Origin: Rhodopseudomonas sp. BAL398
GTDB taxonomy: Bacteria > Pseudomonadota > Alphaproteobacteria > Rhizobiales > Xanthobacteraceae
Assembly (NCBI RefSeq): GCF_033001325.1
Contig: NZ_CP133111.1
Location: forward strand, 3,922,501 to 3,986,500
Length of the DNA stretch: 64,000 bases
Direction: 5' to 3'
Under the pieces are notes generated by a model. It had not been told where the DNA came from. It saw nothing but the letters and a program-made list of their open reading frames with translations, and did no database searches. The position numbers and the translations under genes are program-made. Every line of letters starts with the position of its first letter. Positions within the stretch are counted from its first letter, which is position 1. Shown here piece by piece: positions 52,759 through 61,857 of the stretch.

Positions 52759-53607
52759 TTACTTCGCCGCCTGGGTGGCGCGTTGTTCGGCGGCGGTTTC
52801 GGCTTCGTCGACGGTCTTCAGCGCGTCGGGCTGCGGCATCGAGATGATGTTGTAGCCGGAATCAACGAAGTGGATATCGCCGGTGACGCCGGTCGACAGG
52901 TCCGACAGCAGATACAGCGCCGAGCCGCCGACTTCCTCGATCGACACGGTGCGGCGCAGCGGCGCGTGGCGCATCTGGTAGTTGAACATCTGCCGCGCAT
53001 CGGCGATGCCGGCGCCGGCCAGCGTGCGGATCGGCCCGGCCGAGATGGCGTTGACGCGGATCGCACGCGGACCGAAATCCGACGCCAGATAGCGCACGCT
53101 GGCTTCCAGCGCCGCCTTCGCCACGCCCATCACATTGTAGTTCGGCATCACCCGGGTCGAGCCGCCATAAGTCAGGGTGATGATCGAGCCGCCGCTTTCC
53201 GGCATCAGATCGGCGGCGCGCTTGGCCAGTTCGGTGAAGGAGAAGCAGGAGATCACCATGGTGCGGGAGAAATTCGCCCGCGTGGTGTCGGCGTAGCGAC
53301 CCTTCAGCTCGTTCTTGTCGGAAAAGCCGATGGCGTGCACCAGAAAATCGAGATGGCCCCATTTGTCGCGCAGCGTGTCGAACACCGCATCGACGCTGGC
53401 GATGTCCTCGACGTCGCACGGCAGCACCAGTTCGGCGTTGAGCGTCTTAGCCAGCGGCTTGACCCGCTTGCCGAGCGCCTCGCCCTGATAGGTGAAGGCG
53501 AGTTCGGCGCCATGCTCGGCCAGCGTCTTGGCGATTCCCCAGGCGATCGAATGATTATTGGCGACGCCCATGATCAGGCCGCGCTTGCCCTGCATCAGTT
53601 TCTGCAT
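52759..53607 (-). CDS. fabI: Enoyl-[acyl-carrier-protein] reductase (NADH), FabI
   Basis: A 282-aa short-chain dehydrogenase that reduces trans-2-enoyl-ACP in the last step of the fatty acid elongation cycle. FabI markers: LIMGVANNHSIAWGIAKTLA at the start (nucleotide site), HAIGFSDKNELKGRY, and the Tyr-x6-Lys active site in NYNVMGVAKAALEASVRYLA. The C-terminal tail is about 20 residues longer than E. coli FabI. It is the last gene of fabA-fabB-fabI. A family E repeat separates it from fabB. FabI is the target of triclosan and diazaborine-type inhibitors. Confidence 0.95.
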   Translation of the reverse strand: MQKLMQGKRGLIMGVANNHSIAWGIAKTLAEHGAELAFTYQGEALGKRVKPLAKTLNAELVLPCDVEDIASVDAVFDTLRDKWGHLDFLVHAIGFSDKNELKGRYADTTRANFSRTMVISCFSFTELAKRAADLMPESGGSIITLTYGGSTRVMPNYNVMGVAKAALEASVRYLASDFGPRAIRVNAISAGPIRTLAGAGIADARQMFNYQMRHAPLRRTVSIEEVGGSALYLLSDLSTGVTGDIHFVDSGYNIISMPQPDALKTVDEAETAAEQRATQAAK

Positions 53608-53643
53608 GTGACTCAGTGACTCCGTCGCGCATTCGACTTGCTC

Positions 53644-53792
53644 CCTCGCCCCGCTCTTGCGGGGAGAGGGGTGGGGTGAGGGGCTTTCCGACCCGCAGAT
53701 AGTTGACGATGAGGTTGGCGCGGTGCCGGCCCCTCACCCGAAATTCGCGCTACGCGCGAATTTCGACCTCTCCCCGCAAGAGCGGGGCGAGG
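53644..53792. repeat. Palindromic spacer repeat, family E
   Basis: CCTCGCCCCGCTCTTGCGGG at the left and CCCCGCAAGAGCGGGGCGAG at the right form a near-perfect long inverted repeat with an inner CCCCTCACCC/GGGGTGAGGGG pair, between fabB and fabI. Confidence 0.8.
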
Positions 53793-53802
53793 TTAAAACA
53801 AT

Positions 53803-55026
53803 TCATGCATCCATTCGTTTGAACACCAGCGTCGCATTGGTGCCGCCGAAGCCGAAGGAATTCGACAGCACGGTTCCGACCTTGGCATTGTCGATGCGCT
53901 TGCGCACGATCGGCATGTCGGCGAAGGCCGGGTCGAGCTCGGTGATGTTGGCGCTTTCGCAGATGAAGCCGTTCTGCATCATCAGCAATGAATAGATCGC
54001 TTCCTGAACCCCGGTGGCGCCGAGCGAATGTCCGGTCAGCGCCTTGGTGGCGGAGATCGGCGGGCACTTGTCGCCGGTGCCGAACACCTTGCGGATCGCC
54101 TCCATCTCCGGCGGATCGCCGGCCGGGGTCGAGGTGGCATGCGGGTTGATGTAGTCGACCTTGGTATCGACGGTGGCCAGCGCCATCTTCATGCAGCGCT
54201 CGGCGCCCTCGCCCGACGGCGCCACCATGTCGTAGCCGTCCGAGGTCGCCCCATAGCCGACGATCTCGCCATAGATCTTGGCGCCGCGCGCCTTGGCGTG
54301 TTCGAGCTCTTCCAGCACGATGACGCCGGCGCCGCCGGCGATCACGAAGCCGTCGCGGGAGACGTCATAGGGCCGCGACGCTGTCGACGGCGTGTCGTTG
54401 TATTTCGAGCTCATCGCGCCCATCGCGTCGAACAGCACCGACAGCGACCAGTCGAGTTCCTCGCAGCCGCCGGCGAACACGATGTCCTGCTTGTTCCACT
54501 GGATCATCTCATAGGCGTTGCCGATGCAATGATTCGAGGTCGCGCAGGCCGAGGAGATCGAATAATTGACGCCCTTGATCTTGAACCAGGTGGCCAGCGT
54601 CGCCGACGCGGTCGACGACATCGCCTTCGGCACCGCGAACGGTCCGACCCGCTTCGGGCCCTTGGTCCTGGTGATGTCGGCGGCCTCGACGATGGTGCGC
54701 GCCGACGGTCCGCCCGAGCCCATGATGATGCCGGTGCGCGGATCGGAAATATCGCTGGGCTCCAGCCCGGCATCCAGGATCGCCTGATCCATCGCGACGT
54801 GATTCCACGCCGCGCCCTCGCCGAGGAAGCGCATCGCGCGGCGGTCGACAAAATCGGCAGGGTTCAGCGTCGGGGCGCCCTGCACCTGCGAGCGGAACCC
54901 GAGCTCGACATGCTTGTCGGCGCGCGTGATGCCGGGCTTGGCCTCATGCAGGCTCGCCAGCACTTCCTGGGTGTTGTTTCCGATCGATGAGACGATGCCC
55001 ATTCCGGTGACGACGACACGGCGCAT
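53803..55026 (-). CDS. fabB: 3-oxoacyl-[acyl-carrier-protein] synthase I
   Basis: A 407-aa condensing enzyme that elongates unsaturated acyl-ACP with malonyl-ACP. It has [20 protein letters not shown] at the start, the catalytic Cys in [15 protein letters not shown], and catalytic His residues in [15 protein letters not shown] and [14 protein letters not shown], then [14 protein letters not shown] at the end. It is co-transcribed after fabA (31-bp spacer), the classic anaerobic unsaturated fatty acid pair. Confidence 0.96.
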   Translation of the reverse strand: MRRVVVTGMGIVSSIGNNTQEVLASLHEAKPGITRADKHVELGFRSQVQGAPTLNPADFVDRRAMRFLGEGAAWNHVAMDQAILDAGLEPSDISDPRTGIIMGSGGPSARTIVEAADITRTKGPKRVGPFAVPKAMSSTASATLATWFKIKGVNYSISSACATSNHCIGNAYEMIQWNKQDIVFAGGCEELDWSLSVLFDAMGAMSSKYNDTPSTASRPYDVSRDGFVIAGGAGVIVLEELEHAKARGAKIYGEIVGYGATSDGYDMVAPSGEGAERCMKMALATVDTKVDYINPHATSTPAGDPPEMEAIRKVFGTGDKCPPISATKALTGHSLGATGVQEAIYSLLMMQNGFICESANITELDPAFADMPIVRKRIDNAKVGTVLSNSFGFGGTNATLVFKRMDA

Positions 55027-55057
55027 TGCTTGATCTCACTTCATCTCGTGGGGCGGG

Positions 55058-55573
55058 TTAGGCCGCTTTTTCCTTGGACAGGCCGACGCGCAGATCCGTT
55101 GCCTGATAGATAGTCTCGCCATCGGCCTTAAGCCAGCCATCGGCGATGCCGAGCACCAGCCGGCCGCGCATTACCCGTTTGAAGTCGATGCCATATTCGA
55201 CCAGCTTGGTCTTCGGCGTCACCATGCCGCGGAATTTCACCTCGCCGGTGGACAGCGCCATGCCGTAGCCGGGCTCGCCGAGCCAGCCAAGGAAGAAGCC
55301 GGTCAATTGCCACATCGCGTCGAGGCCGAGACAGCCCGGCATGATCGGATTGCCCTTGAAGTGGCAGGGAAAGAACCAAAGATCCGGATTGATGTCGAGC
55401 TCGGCGCGGATCAGGCCCTTGTCATTTGCGCCGCCGGTCTCGGAAATCTGGGTGATTCGGTCGAACATCAGCATTGGCGGCAGCGGCAGCTGGGCATTGC
55501 CCGGGCCGAACAATTCGCCGCGCCCACACGCCAGCAGGTCTTCATAATCGTAGCTGGAGCGTCGATCTGGCAT
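55058..55573 (-). CDS. fabA: 3-hydroxydecanoyl-ACP dehydratase/isomerase
   Basis: A 171-aa enzyme of normal length that dehydrates 3-hydroxydecanoyl-ACP and isomerises the product to the cis-3 form, the branch point to unsaturated fatty acids. The catalytic His is in [26 protein letters not shown] and the second active-site acid (Asp) lies in the same stretch (GLDAMWQ). It is the first gene of the fabA-fabB-fabI operon and is divergent from irr over a shared spacer of about 230 bp. Confidence 0.96.
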   Translation of the reverse strand: MPDRRSSYDYEDLLACGRGELFGPGNAQLPLPPMLMFDRITQISETGGANDKGLIRAELDINPDLWFFPCHFKGNPIMPGCLGLDAMWQLTGFFLGWLGEPGYGMALSTGEVKFRGMVTPKTKLVEYGIDFKRVMRGRLVLGIADGWLKADGETIYQATDLRVGLSKEKAA

Positions 55574-55804
55574 GCTGCCTGGCCTCTTGTCTCGATACGG
55601 TCATTGCGTCAGCAGGACCTGTGCGCTTCGCCGGATGCAAGAAGCGGTCGCGCGCTCTCTATCATAGCCATGTGACCCCCGCAAAGCGGGTCGGCCGGGC
55701 TACCGCTAGGCATAATGGACAACGACGCCAGTTGCGAAAAACTTGCATGTGTGGCCATTGCTTCCTATAGTCAGTGCACGCATTGCAAAATAGGGCTGCC
55801 TGAC

Positions 55805-56317
55805 GTGGATATCGGTGAGCGTAGGACATATTCGAGCGACGAGCCCGCGATCGCGGGATCTCATATCTCTGGATCTCACGCCTCGGCTTCGCTGCCGCAG
55901 CTGAACGGCTGTCCCTGGCACGACGTCACCGAAATGTTGCAATCGGTCGGTCTGCGCCCGACCCGGCAGCGGATGGCGCTCGGCTGGCTGTTGTTCGGCA
56001 AGGGCGACCGCCACCTCACCGCCGAAATGCTCTATGAGGAAGCCAGCCAGGCCAAGGTTCCGGTATCGCTGGCGACCGTCTACAACACCCTGAACCAGCT
56101 CACCGATGCCGGCCTGCTGCGCCAGGTCAGTGTCGACGGCACCAAGACCTATTTCGACACCAATGTCTCCGCGCACCAGCATTTCTATCTCGAGACCAAC
56201 CACCAGCTGATCGACATTCCGGATTCCGACGTGTCGCTGCGCGCGATCCCGGACGTGCCGGAAGGCTACGAAATCGCCCGCATCGACATGGTGGTGCGGC
56301 TGCGCAAGAAGGGCTGA
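55805..56317 (+). CDS. irr: Iron response regulator Irr (Fur family)
   Basis: A 170-aa global iron regulator that represses or activates iron and heme genes under iron limitation and is degraded on heme binding. NGCPWHDV holds the Cys-Pro heme regulatory motif (C36). The winged helix is LRPTRQRMALGWLLFGKG to VSLATVYNTLNQLTDAGLLRQV. The second heme site, His-His-His in Bradyrhizobium Irr as I recall it, reads AHQHFYLE here. The GTG at 55805 is preferred; ATG 55715 would add 30 residues with poor codon use. It lies divergent from fabA. Confidence 0.92.
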   Translation: MDIGERRTYSSDEPAIAGSHISGSHASASLPQLNGCPWHDVTEMLQSVGLRPTRQRMALGWLLFGKGDRHLTAEMLYEEASQAKVPVSLATVYNTLNQLTDAGLLRQVSVDGTKTYFDTNVSAHQHFYLETNHQLIDIPDSDVSLRAIPDVPEGYEIARIDMVVRLRKKG

Positions 56318-56407
56318 GCGCTTTTAGCGTCGGCAGTGCGCGTGATCGCCGCCCCCGTGGCGGGCCCCCGAGCGGTCAGGCCACCGCGAATTTAATCAAA
56401 GAATGTC

Positions 56408-56524
56408 GTCATTCCGGGGCGCGAGCAGCTTTGCTGCGAGCGAACCCGGAATCTTGCAAAAGCGTCGTGCATGGCCGCTGGATTCCGGGTTCGCTCGGCC
56501 TGCGGCCTCGCGCCCCGGAATAAC
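56408..56524. repeat. Palindromic spacer repeat, family B
   Basis: GTCATTCCGGGGCGCGAGC to GCGCCCCGGAATAAC with the GATTCCGGGTTCGCTCGG arm inside, after irr. A short family D hairpin (CCTCATCC to GGATGAGG) follows at 56560-56594. Confidence 0.8.
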
Positions 56525-56559
56525 CGCTTCATCATGAACGCATGAAAGCCGGTCGGCCG

Positions 56560-56594
56560 CCTCATCCCTCGCGGCGCCGCTCCTCAGGATGAGG
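56560..56594. repeat. Short family D hairpin
   Basis: CCTCATCCCTCGCGGCGCCG then CTCCTCAGGATGAGG: CCTCATCC and GGATGAGG are inverted arms. It lies just after the stop of the SH3 protein gene. Confidence 0.55.
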
Positions 56595-56600
56595 TCCGCG

Positions 56601-57131
56601 TCAGTTCACCTTCTCATTGAGATAGACGCCCCACAGCCGCTGCTGCTCGATCCAGCCGTCGAAGCCGTTGCCGCTGACCTGGCACCAGCCCTGGGCGCAA
56701 TGCTTGACCTGGGCCACGACGCCGGCCTCCAGCCGTGCCGCCACCGGGCTTTTCTCATCGGCGCTGTCATACAGCGTCGCCAGATCGTCCTTCGACTTCA
56801 TCGTCACCACCGCGGTGCGGCGTCCCGACAGCAGCGAATGATAGACCCAGCCCTCGGCGCCCTGGGAATCGCGCACCCGGCGCCAGTTCTCGAATTCGGC
56901 GGTGATCTCCACCGGCAGCCCGGCGCGGGTATAGACCCATGCCACCTCATTATCCTTGGTGGGGCCGACGCGAACATTCACATGGTCGGACTTCAGGCTG
57001 ACATAGCGCGGCACCGGCAGCCCGCTGGCCGCGATGGTGACGCCCTTGGACGCCAGCGCCGGGGCGCCGACGCTTATCATTGCACCTGCGAACAACACGA
57101 TCCCGATCAGATTTTTCGTCTTCATCAACAA
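56601..57131 (-). CDS. Secreted SH3-domain protein
   Basis: A 176-aa exported protein. Signal peptide MKTKNLIGIVLFAGAMISVG to about ALASKG; then two bacterial SH3-like repeats: SDHVNVRVGPTKDNEVAWVY with WRRVRDSQGAEGWVYHSLLSG, and LATLYDSADEKSPVAARLEA with WCQVSGNGFDGWI. Such proteins (SH3_4 / DUF1058 type) are periplasmic and often bind the cell wall or a partner enzyme. Starts at ATG 57131 or 57125. It is divergent from the hydroxyacid dehydrogenase gene. Confidence 0.87.
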   Translation of the reverse strand: MLMKTKNLIGIVLFAGAMISVGAPALASKGVTIAASGLPVPRYVSLKSDHVNVRVGPTKDNEVAWVYTRAGLPVEITAEFENWRRVRDSQGAEGWVYHSLLSGRRTAVVTMKSKDDLATLYDSADEKSPVAARLEAGVVAQVKHCAQGWCQVSGNGFDGWIEQQRLWGVYLNEKVN

Positions 57132-57359
57132 GCCTCTTCATCGCGCGGTCTGCGCGCCATGTGTTTTCGATCAAACCCTGGGTTCTTGTCTTGGCGCGGT
57201 CTTCTGCTAGAGAAGTCGGGTAGGCATTCGGGTAACCCCAGGACCAGACAAGGACCAGAAAACCCGCCAAACGCCTTGGCTCACGCTGCACCGCCAGTGT
57301 CGAACAGGCGGGTTAACGAGGACTGAACAACCTCGTCACACTACCTTGAGAGTTTTTAT

Positions 57360-58361
57360 ATGTCGGTTAAGAAAAAGCCTCTGGTCGTCGTCACCCGTAA
57401 ACTGCCGGACTCGATCGAAACCCGGATGCGGGAACTGTTCGACGCCCGGCTCAATCTCGACGACCTGGCGATGAGCCAGGAGCAGCTCGCCGAAGCCGCC
57501 CGCACCGCCGACATCCTGGTGCCGACCGTCACCGATGCGGTTACCGCCGACATCATCAACCAGCCCGATTGCCGGCTGAAGCTGATCGCCAGTTTCGGCA
57601 ACGGCATCGACAATGTCGACGTCGCCGCCGCCCATGCCCGCGGCATCACCGTCACCAATACGCCGAGAGTTCTGACCGAAGACACCGCCGACATGACCAT
57701 GGCGATGATCCTGGCGGTGCCGCGCCGGCTGATCGAGGGCGCGATGCTGCTGACCAATGACGGCGACTGGCCGGGCTGGTCGCCGACCTGGATGCTGGGC
57801 CGCCGGCTCGGCGGCAAGCGGCTCGGCATCATCGGCATGGGCCGGATCGGCCAGGCAGTGGCGCGCCGCGCCCGCGCCTTCGGGCTGCAGATCCACTACC
57901 ATAACCGCCGCCCGGTGGCGCCGCGGATCGCCGACGAATTGGGCGCGACCTATTGGGATTCGCTCGACCAGATGCTGACCCGGATGGACATCATCTCGGT
58001 GAATTGTCCGCACACGCCGGCGACGTTCCATCTGCTGTCGGCGCGGCGATTGAAACTCATCCGCAAGGACGCCTATGTGGTCAACACCGCGCGCGGCGAG
58101 GTGATCGACGAAGAGACCCTGACCAAGCTGATCGAAGCCGGCGACATCGCCGGCGCGGCGCTCGACGTGTTCGAGAACGAACCCGCGGTCAATCCGAAGC
58201 TGCTGCGGCTGGCCAAATCCGGCAAGGTGGTACTGCTGCCGCATATGGGCTCGGCCACCATCGAGGGCCGGGTCGAGATGGGCGAAAAAGTCATCATCAA
58301 CATCCGCACCTTCCTCGACAGCCACAAGCCGCCGGACCGCGTGCTGCCGGGGATGCTGTAA
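57360..58361 (+). CDS. D-2-hydroxyacid dehydrogenase, glyoxylate/hydroxypyruvate reductase type
   Basis: A 333-aa NAD(P)-dependent enzyme. KLIASFGNGIDNVDVAAAHA and TPRVLTEDTADMTMAMILA are in the substrate domain; GKRLGIIGMGRIGQAVARRA gives the GxGxxG nucleotide fold; catalytic Arg is in NTARGEVIDEETL, Glu in VFENEPAVN and His in LLPHMGSATIEGR. The closest types are glyoxylate reductases (GyaR-like). The spacer before the gene (about 230 bp) holds no clear operator. A family C repeat follows. Confidence 0.92.
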   Translation: MSVKKKPLVVVTRKLPDSIETRMRELFDARLNLDDLAMSQEQLAEAARTADILVPTVTDAVTADIINQPDCRLKLIASFGNGIDNVDVAAAHARGITVTNTPRVLTEDTADMTMAMILAVPRRLIEGAMLLTNDGDWPGWSPTWMLGRRLGGKRLGIIGMGRIGQAVARRARAFGLQIHYHNRRPVAPRIADELGATYWDSLDQMLTRMDIISVNCPHTPATFHLLSARRLKLIRKDAYVVNTARGEVIDEETLTKLIEAGDIAGAALDVFENEPAVNPKLLRLAKSGKVVLLPHMGSATIEGRVEMGEKVIINIRTFLDSHKPPDRVLPGML

Positions 58362-58369
58362 CGCAGCCC

Positions 58370-58555
58370 GTGTCCCGGACGCGGTGCGGCATTCTTCATG
58401 CCGCTCCGCAGAGCCGGGACCCCGGTTCACAAGCATCCGACATCACCGGAGCGCCAGTAGCAGAAGCGGGCTCCCGGTTCTGCGGAGCAGCACGGAGCCT
58501 GCACTCGGGCGGCGCGAAGCGCGGACCCGGGTGCGCTGCACCGCGCCCGGGACAC
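58370..58555. repeat. Palindromic spacer repeat, family C (long form)
   Basis: GTGTCCCGGACGCGGTGCGG, GCAGAGCCGGGACCCCGG and CACCGCGCCCGGGACACC arms fill the space between two converging genes. Confidence 0.75.
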
Positions 58556-58561
58556 CGATGC

Positions 58562-59467
58562 TCAGTGCCTCCGCTCCCGCTTCCACTCCGCGACGAAATC
58601 GACAAAGGCACGCAGCGCCGGCGGCGGTTGGCGGCGGCTTGGATAGTACAAAAACGGCCCCGGATACGGCGCGCACCAATCGTCGAGCACGCTGACCAAA
58701 GTGCCGGCGGCGAGGTCGTCGCGAATATAGCCGTCGGAGAGGGCGAAGAAGCCCAGCCCATCGCGGGCGGCGCGCAGGCCGAGATGCAGATAGTTCGCCA
58801 CCAGCGGCCCCGTCGGCGACACATTCACCACCCGGCCGTCCTTTTCGAACTCCCAGTCCGGCATCGCGCCGCTTTCGAAGCGGATGCGGATGCAGCAATG
58901 CGCGAGCAGATCCTGCGGCACGATCGGGCGTCCGCGCCGCGCAATATATTGCGGTGACGCGACAACGCAAAACCGCTCCGGCGGCCCCAACGACACCGCG
59001 ATCATGTCCTGCGCCAGGCTCTCGCCCCAGCGCACGCCGGCATCGAAGCCGCGCTCGACAATGTCGATCAGCGCGGTTTCGGCGACGATCTCCAGTTCGA
59101 TCTGCGGATATTGCATCAGGAACGAAGCCACCATCGGCGCCAGCACGAGGTCGACGGCCGGCGCCGGGGCGTTGATCCGCAACCGCCCGGACGGCTGTCC
59201 GCTCATGCCGCGCACTTGCTGCAAGGCGGCGTCGACATCGCCAAGCGCCGGCGCGACCTTGGCCAGCAGCAATTCGCCGGCCTCGGTCAGCGCCACGCTG
59301 CGCGTCGTGCGATGCAACAGGCGCACCCCGAGCCGGGCTTCCAGGTCGCGCAGCCGCTGGCTCAGGCTGGAAACCGAGACCTGCTGCGCGACCGCGGCGC
59401 GGCGGAAATTGCGGGTTCGGGCCACCGCCACGAAGGCCGAGATATCGCGCAGATCGAGATCGCTCAT
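58562..59467 (-). CDS. LysR-family transcriptional regulator
   Basis: A 301-aa regulator. The helix-turn-helix is ISAFVAVARTRNFRRAAVAQ with VSVSSLSQRLRDLEARLGVR; the substrate-binding domain contains SGRLRINAPAPAVDLVLAPM and FDAGVRWGESLAQDMIAV, as in the CrgA/DmlR-like group. ATG 59467 is chosen (the frame is open 8 codons further). It is divergent from the aldo/keto reductase gene over about 117 bp, so it probably controls that gene. Confidence 0.9.
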   Translation of the reverse strand: MSDLDLRDISAFVAVARTRNFRRAAVAQQVSVSSLSQRLRDLEARLGVRLLHRTTRSVALTEAGELLLAKVAPALGDVDAALQQVRGMSGQPSGRLRINAPAPAVDLVLAPMVASFLMQYPQIELEIVAETALIDIVERGFDAGVRWGESLAQDMIAVSLGPPERFCVVASPQYIARRGRPIVPQDLLAHCCIRIRFESGAMPDWEFEKDGRVVNVSPTGPLVANYLHLGLRAARDGLGFFALSDGYIRDDLAAGTLVSVLDDWCAPYPGPFLYYPSRRQPPPALRAFVDFVAEWKRERRH

Positions 59468-59584
59468 TGTGCACCCCGTCGAACAAGGCATTCGCTATTG
59501 TGCACCTTATCACGGCAATGGCGCGGGCGCATATCGGCACCAGCAGCGGCGCGGACAGGCCCGGCCGCCCAACAGGAGATTGCC

Positions 59585-60589
59585 ATGGACAAGCGCCCCC
59601 TCGGAAACACCGGCCCCAAAGTCTCGGCCATCGGCCTCGGCTGCATGGGCATGTCGGACGCCTATGGACCGACCGACCGCGGCGAGAGCATCGCCACCAT
59701 CCACGCCGCGCTCGATGCCGGCATCAACCTGATCGACACCGGCGATTTCTACGCCATGGGCAAAAACGAGCTGCTGATCGCCGAGGCGCTGAAGGGCCGC
59801 AACCGCGACGAGGTGCAGCTCTCGGTCAAATTCGGCGCGTTGCGCGCCCCCGACGGCAGTTTTTCCGGCTTCGACGGCCGCCCGGCGGCGATCAAGAACT
59901 TTTTGGCCTATTCGCTGGTGCGGCTCGGCGTCGATCATATCGACATCTATCGCCCCGCCCGGCTCGACCCCAATGTGCCGATCGAGGACACGATCGGGGC
60001 GCTTAGCGACCTGGTGAAGGCCGGCTATATCAAGCATATCGGCCTGTCCGAAGTCGGCGCCGACACTATCCGCCGCGCCGCCAAGGTGCATCCGATCGTC
60101 GATCTGCAGATCGAATATGCGCTGATCACCCGCGGCATCGAGGACGAGATCCTGCCGGCGTGCCGCGAGCTCGGCATCGGCATCACCGCCTATGGGGTGC
60201 TGGCGCGCGGGCTGATCGGCGGCCATTGGACCAAGGACAGCGCCGCGCCGAACGATTACCGCGCCATGAACCCGCGATTCCAGGGCGCCAATCTCGACGC
60301 CAATCTGGCGCTGGTCGAAAGACTGCGCGCGATCGCCGATTCCATCGGCGCTTCGGTGGCGCAGGTCGCGATCGCCTGGGTGGCGGCGCAGGGCGACGAC
60401 ATCGTGCCGGTGATCGGCGCGCGGCGCCGCGATCGGCTCGCCGAGGCGCTGGGCGCGCTGAAGCTGAAGCTGACGCCGGCGCAACTCGCCGATCTCACCA
60501 CCGCGATCCCGCGCGACGCCGCCGCCGGCGCGCGCTACCCGGAACTCCAGATGGCGTTTCTCGACAGCGAAAAGCGCAAGACGGCGTAA
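59585..60589 (+). CDS. Aldo/keto reductase with altered catalytic tetrad
   Basis: A 334-aa TIM-barrel oxidoreductase. MDKRPLGNTGPKVSAIGLGC is the usual start, then the Asp and Tyr in LIDTGDFYAMGKNELLIAEAL and the Lys in VQLSVKFGALR. The segment IDIYRPARLDPNVPIEDTIG is where most of this group read YYQHRVDP, so the catalytic His appears to be replaced by Ala. NADPH-binding parts (GLSEVGADTIRRAAKVHPI; VPVIGARRRDRLAEALGAL) are present. The enzyme may have unusual or weak reductase activity. Regulated probably by the divergent LysR gene. Confidence 0.9.
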   Translation: MDKRPLGNTGPKVSAIGLGCMGMSDAYGPTDRGESIATIHAALDAGINLIDTGDFYAMGKNELLIAEALKGRNRDEVQLSVKFGALRAPDGSFSGFDGRPAAIKNFLAYSLVRLGVDHIDIYRPARLDPNVPIEDTIGALSDLVKAGYIKHIGLSEVGADTIRRAAKVHPIVDLQIEYALITRGIEDEILPACRELGIGITAYGVLARGLIGGHWTKDSAAPNDYRAMNPRFQGANLDANLALVERLRAIADSIGASVAQVAIAWVAAQGDDIVPVIGARRRDRLAEALGALKLKLTPAQLADLTTAIPRDAAAGARYPELQMAFLDSEKRKTA

Positions 60590-60611
60590 GTGCGGACGCG
60601 GCGCTCGATAT

Positions 60612-60779
60612 TCCCTCCCCCTTGCGGGGAGGGTCGGCCGAGCAAGCGAACCGCGCGAAGCGCCGTTCACGCGCGGAGGCCGGGGTGGGGGTGCGGCGAG
60701 TCGCAGTGCCTGCCGTCACCCCCACCCGACCCGGCTTCGCTACGCTTCGCCGGGCCACCCTCCCCGCAAGGGGGAGGGA
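60612..60779. repeat. Palindromic spacer repeat, family E
   Basis: TCCCTCCCCCTTGCGGGGAG at the left and CTCCCCGCAAGGGGGAGGGA at the right are perfect complements, with inner GGGGTGGGGGT/ACCCCCACCC arms. It lies between converging genes. Confidence 0.85.
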
Positions 60780-60812
60780 AAAGAGCCGCGGCGGATCGGC
60801 TATGTCATCTCC

Positions 60813-61610
60813 TCAGTGCCCGCTGAGATCGACGATGCTAGGCTGATCGCCATTCAGCGGATTGGCCGGATCGCGGCCGTAGCGCAGGGTCTCGAACCGC
60901 ATCGCGCGGGCGTCGACCATCAGCAGGCGGCCGACCAGCCCCTCGCCGAAGCCGACGATTTCGCGGATCGCCTCCAGCGCCATCATCGAGCCGAGCACGC
61001 CAGCCAGCGCGCCCAGCACCCCGGCCTCGGCGCAGGCCGGCACCGTGCCGGGCGGCGGCGCTTGCGGAAACAGGCAGCGATAGCTCGGATTGAACTCGCC
61101 GGCCTCGTTCCTCTCATGGGCGCGGATCGTGGTCAGCGAACCGTCGAACACCCCGAGCGCTGCGGTGATCAGCGGCTTGCGCGCGAGGAAACAGGCATCC
61201 GACACCAGATAGCGCGTGGCGAAATTATCCGAGCCATCGAGCACCAGATCGCAATCGCCGATCAGCGCCAGCGCGTTGGCCGCATCGATCCGCGTCGGAT
61301 GCGGCACGAAGCGGACATGGGGATTGAGCGCATGAATCCGCGCCGCGGCGCTGTCGACCTTGCGGGCGCCGATATCCGGCGTGGCATGGATCACCTGACG
61401 CTGCAGATTCGACAGCGACACGATGTCATCGTCGACCACGTCAAGCGTGCCAACCCCGGCCGCCGCCAGATACATCAGCACCGGCGCGCCGAGCCCGCCG
61501 GCGCCGACCACCAGCACGCGCGCGCGCTGCAACGCCGCCTGCCCGGGACCGCCGACCTCGCGCAACACGATGTGGCGGGCATAACGTTCAAGTTCTTCGC
61601 TGCTCAGCAT
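60813..61610 (-). CDS. MoeB/ThiF-type adenylyltransferase
   Basis: A 265-aa E1-like enzyme that adenylates the C-terminus of a sulfur-carrier protein (MoaD or ThiS). SEELERYARHIVLREVGGPG is the family start; ATP binds at VLVVGAGGLGAPVLMYLAAA; the catalytic Asp and Arg positions are in LVLDGSDNFATRYLVSDAC and LSNLQRQVIH; and TVPACAEAGVLGALAGVLGS is a strong MoeB/ThiF signature. The CxxC zinc pairs of E. coli MoeB are not both seen. No carrier protein gene adjoins, so molybdopterin versus thiamine cannot be decided. Confidence 0.92.
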   Translation of the reverse strand: MLSSEELERYARHIVLREVGGPGQAALQRARVLVVGAGGLGAPVLMYLAAAGVGTLDVVDDDIVSLSNLQRQVIHATPDIGARKVDSAAARIHALNPHVRFVPHPTRIDAANALALIGDCDLVLDGSDNFATRYLVSDACFLARKPLITAALGVFDGSLTTIRAHERNEAGEFNPSYRCLFPQAPPPGTVPACAEAGVLGALAGVLGSMMALEAIREIVGFGEGLVGRLLMVDARAMRFETLRYGRDPANPLNGDQPSIVDLSGH

Positions 61611-61663
61611 GATGTGGTGACATTTCTATTCATTCGCGTTTCTTTCGAAGGCTCGCCCCGGAC

Positions 61664-61771
61664 GTCATTGCGAGGAGCGCTTGCGACGAAGCAATCCAGT
61701 CTGTGCTCTTAGCCCCTGGATTGCTTCGCTCTTGGGGCGTCGCTTTGCGCCGACCCAAAGCTCGCAATGAC
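61664..61771. repeat. Palindromic spacer repeat, family A
   Basis: GTCATTGCGAGGAGCGCTTG to AAAGCTCGCAATGACC, between divergent genes rather than convergent ones. Confidence 0.85.
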
Positions 61772-61857
61772 CGCTTGCCCTGAACCCCAGGCCGGCTGTT
61801 GCCGACCAGACATTTGTGGTTTGCTTGGCGGGCGCGCAACGCAAGGCAGGAATTGTC

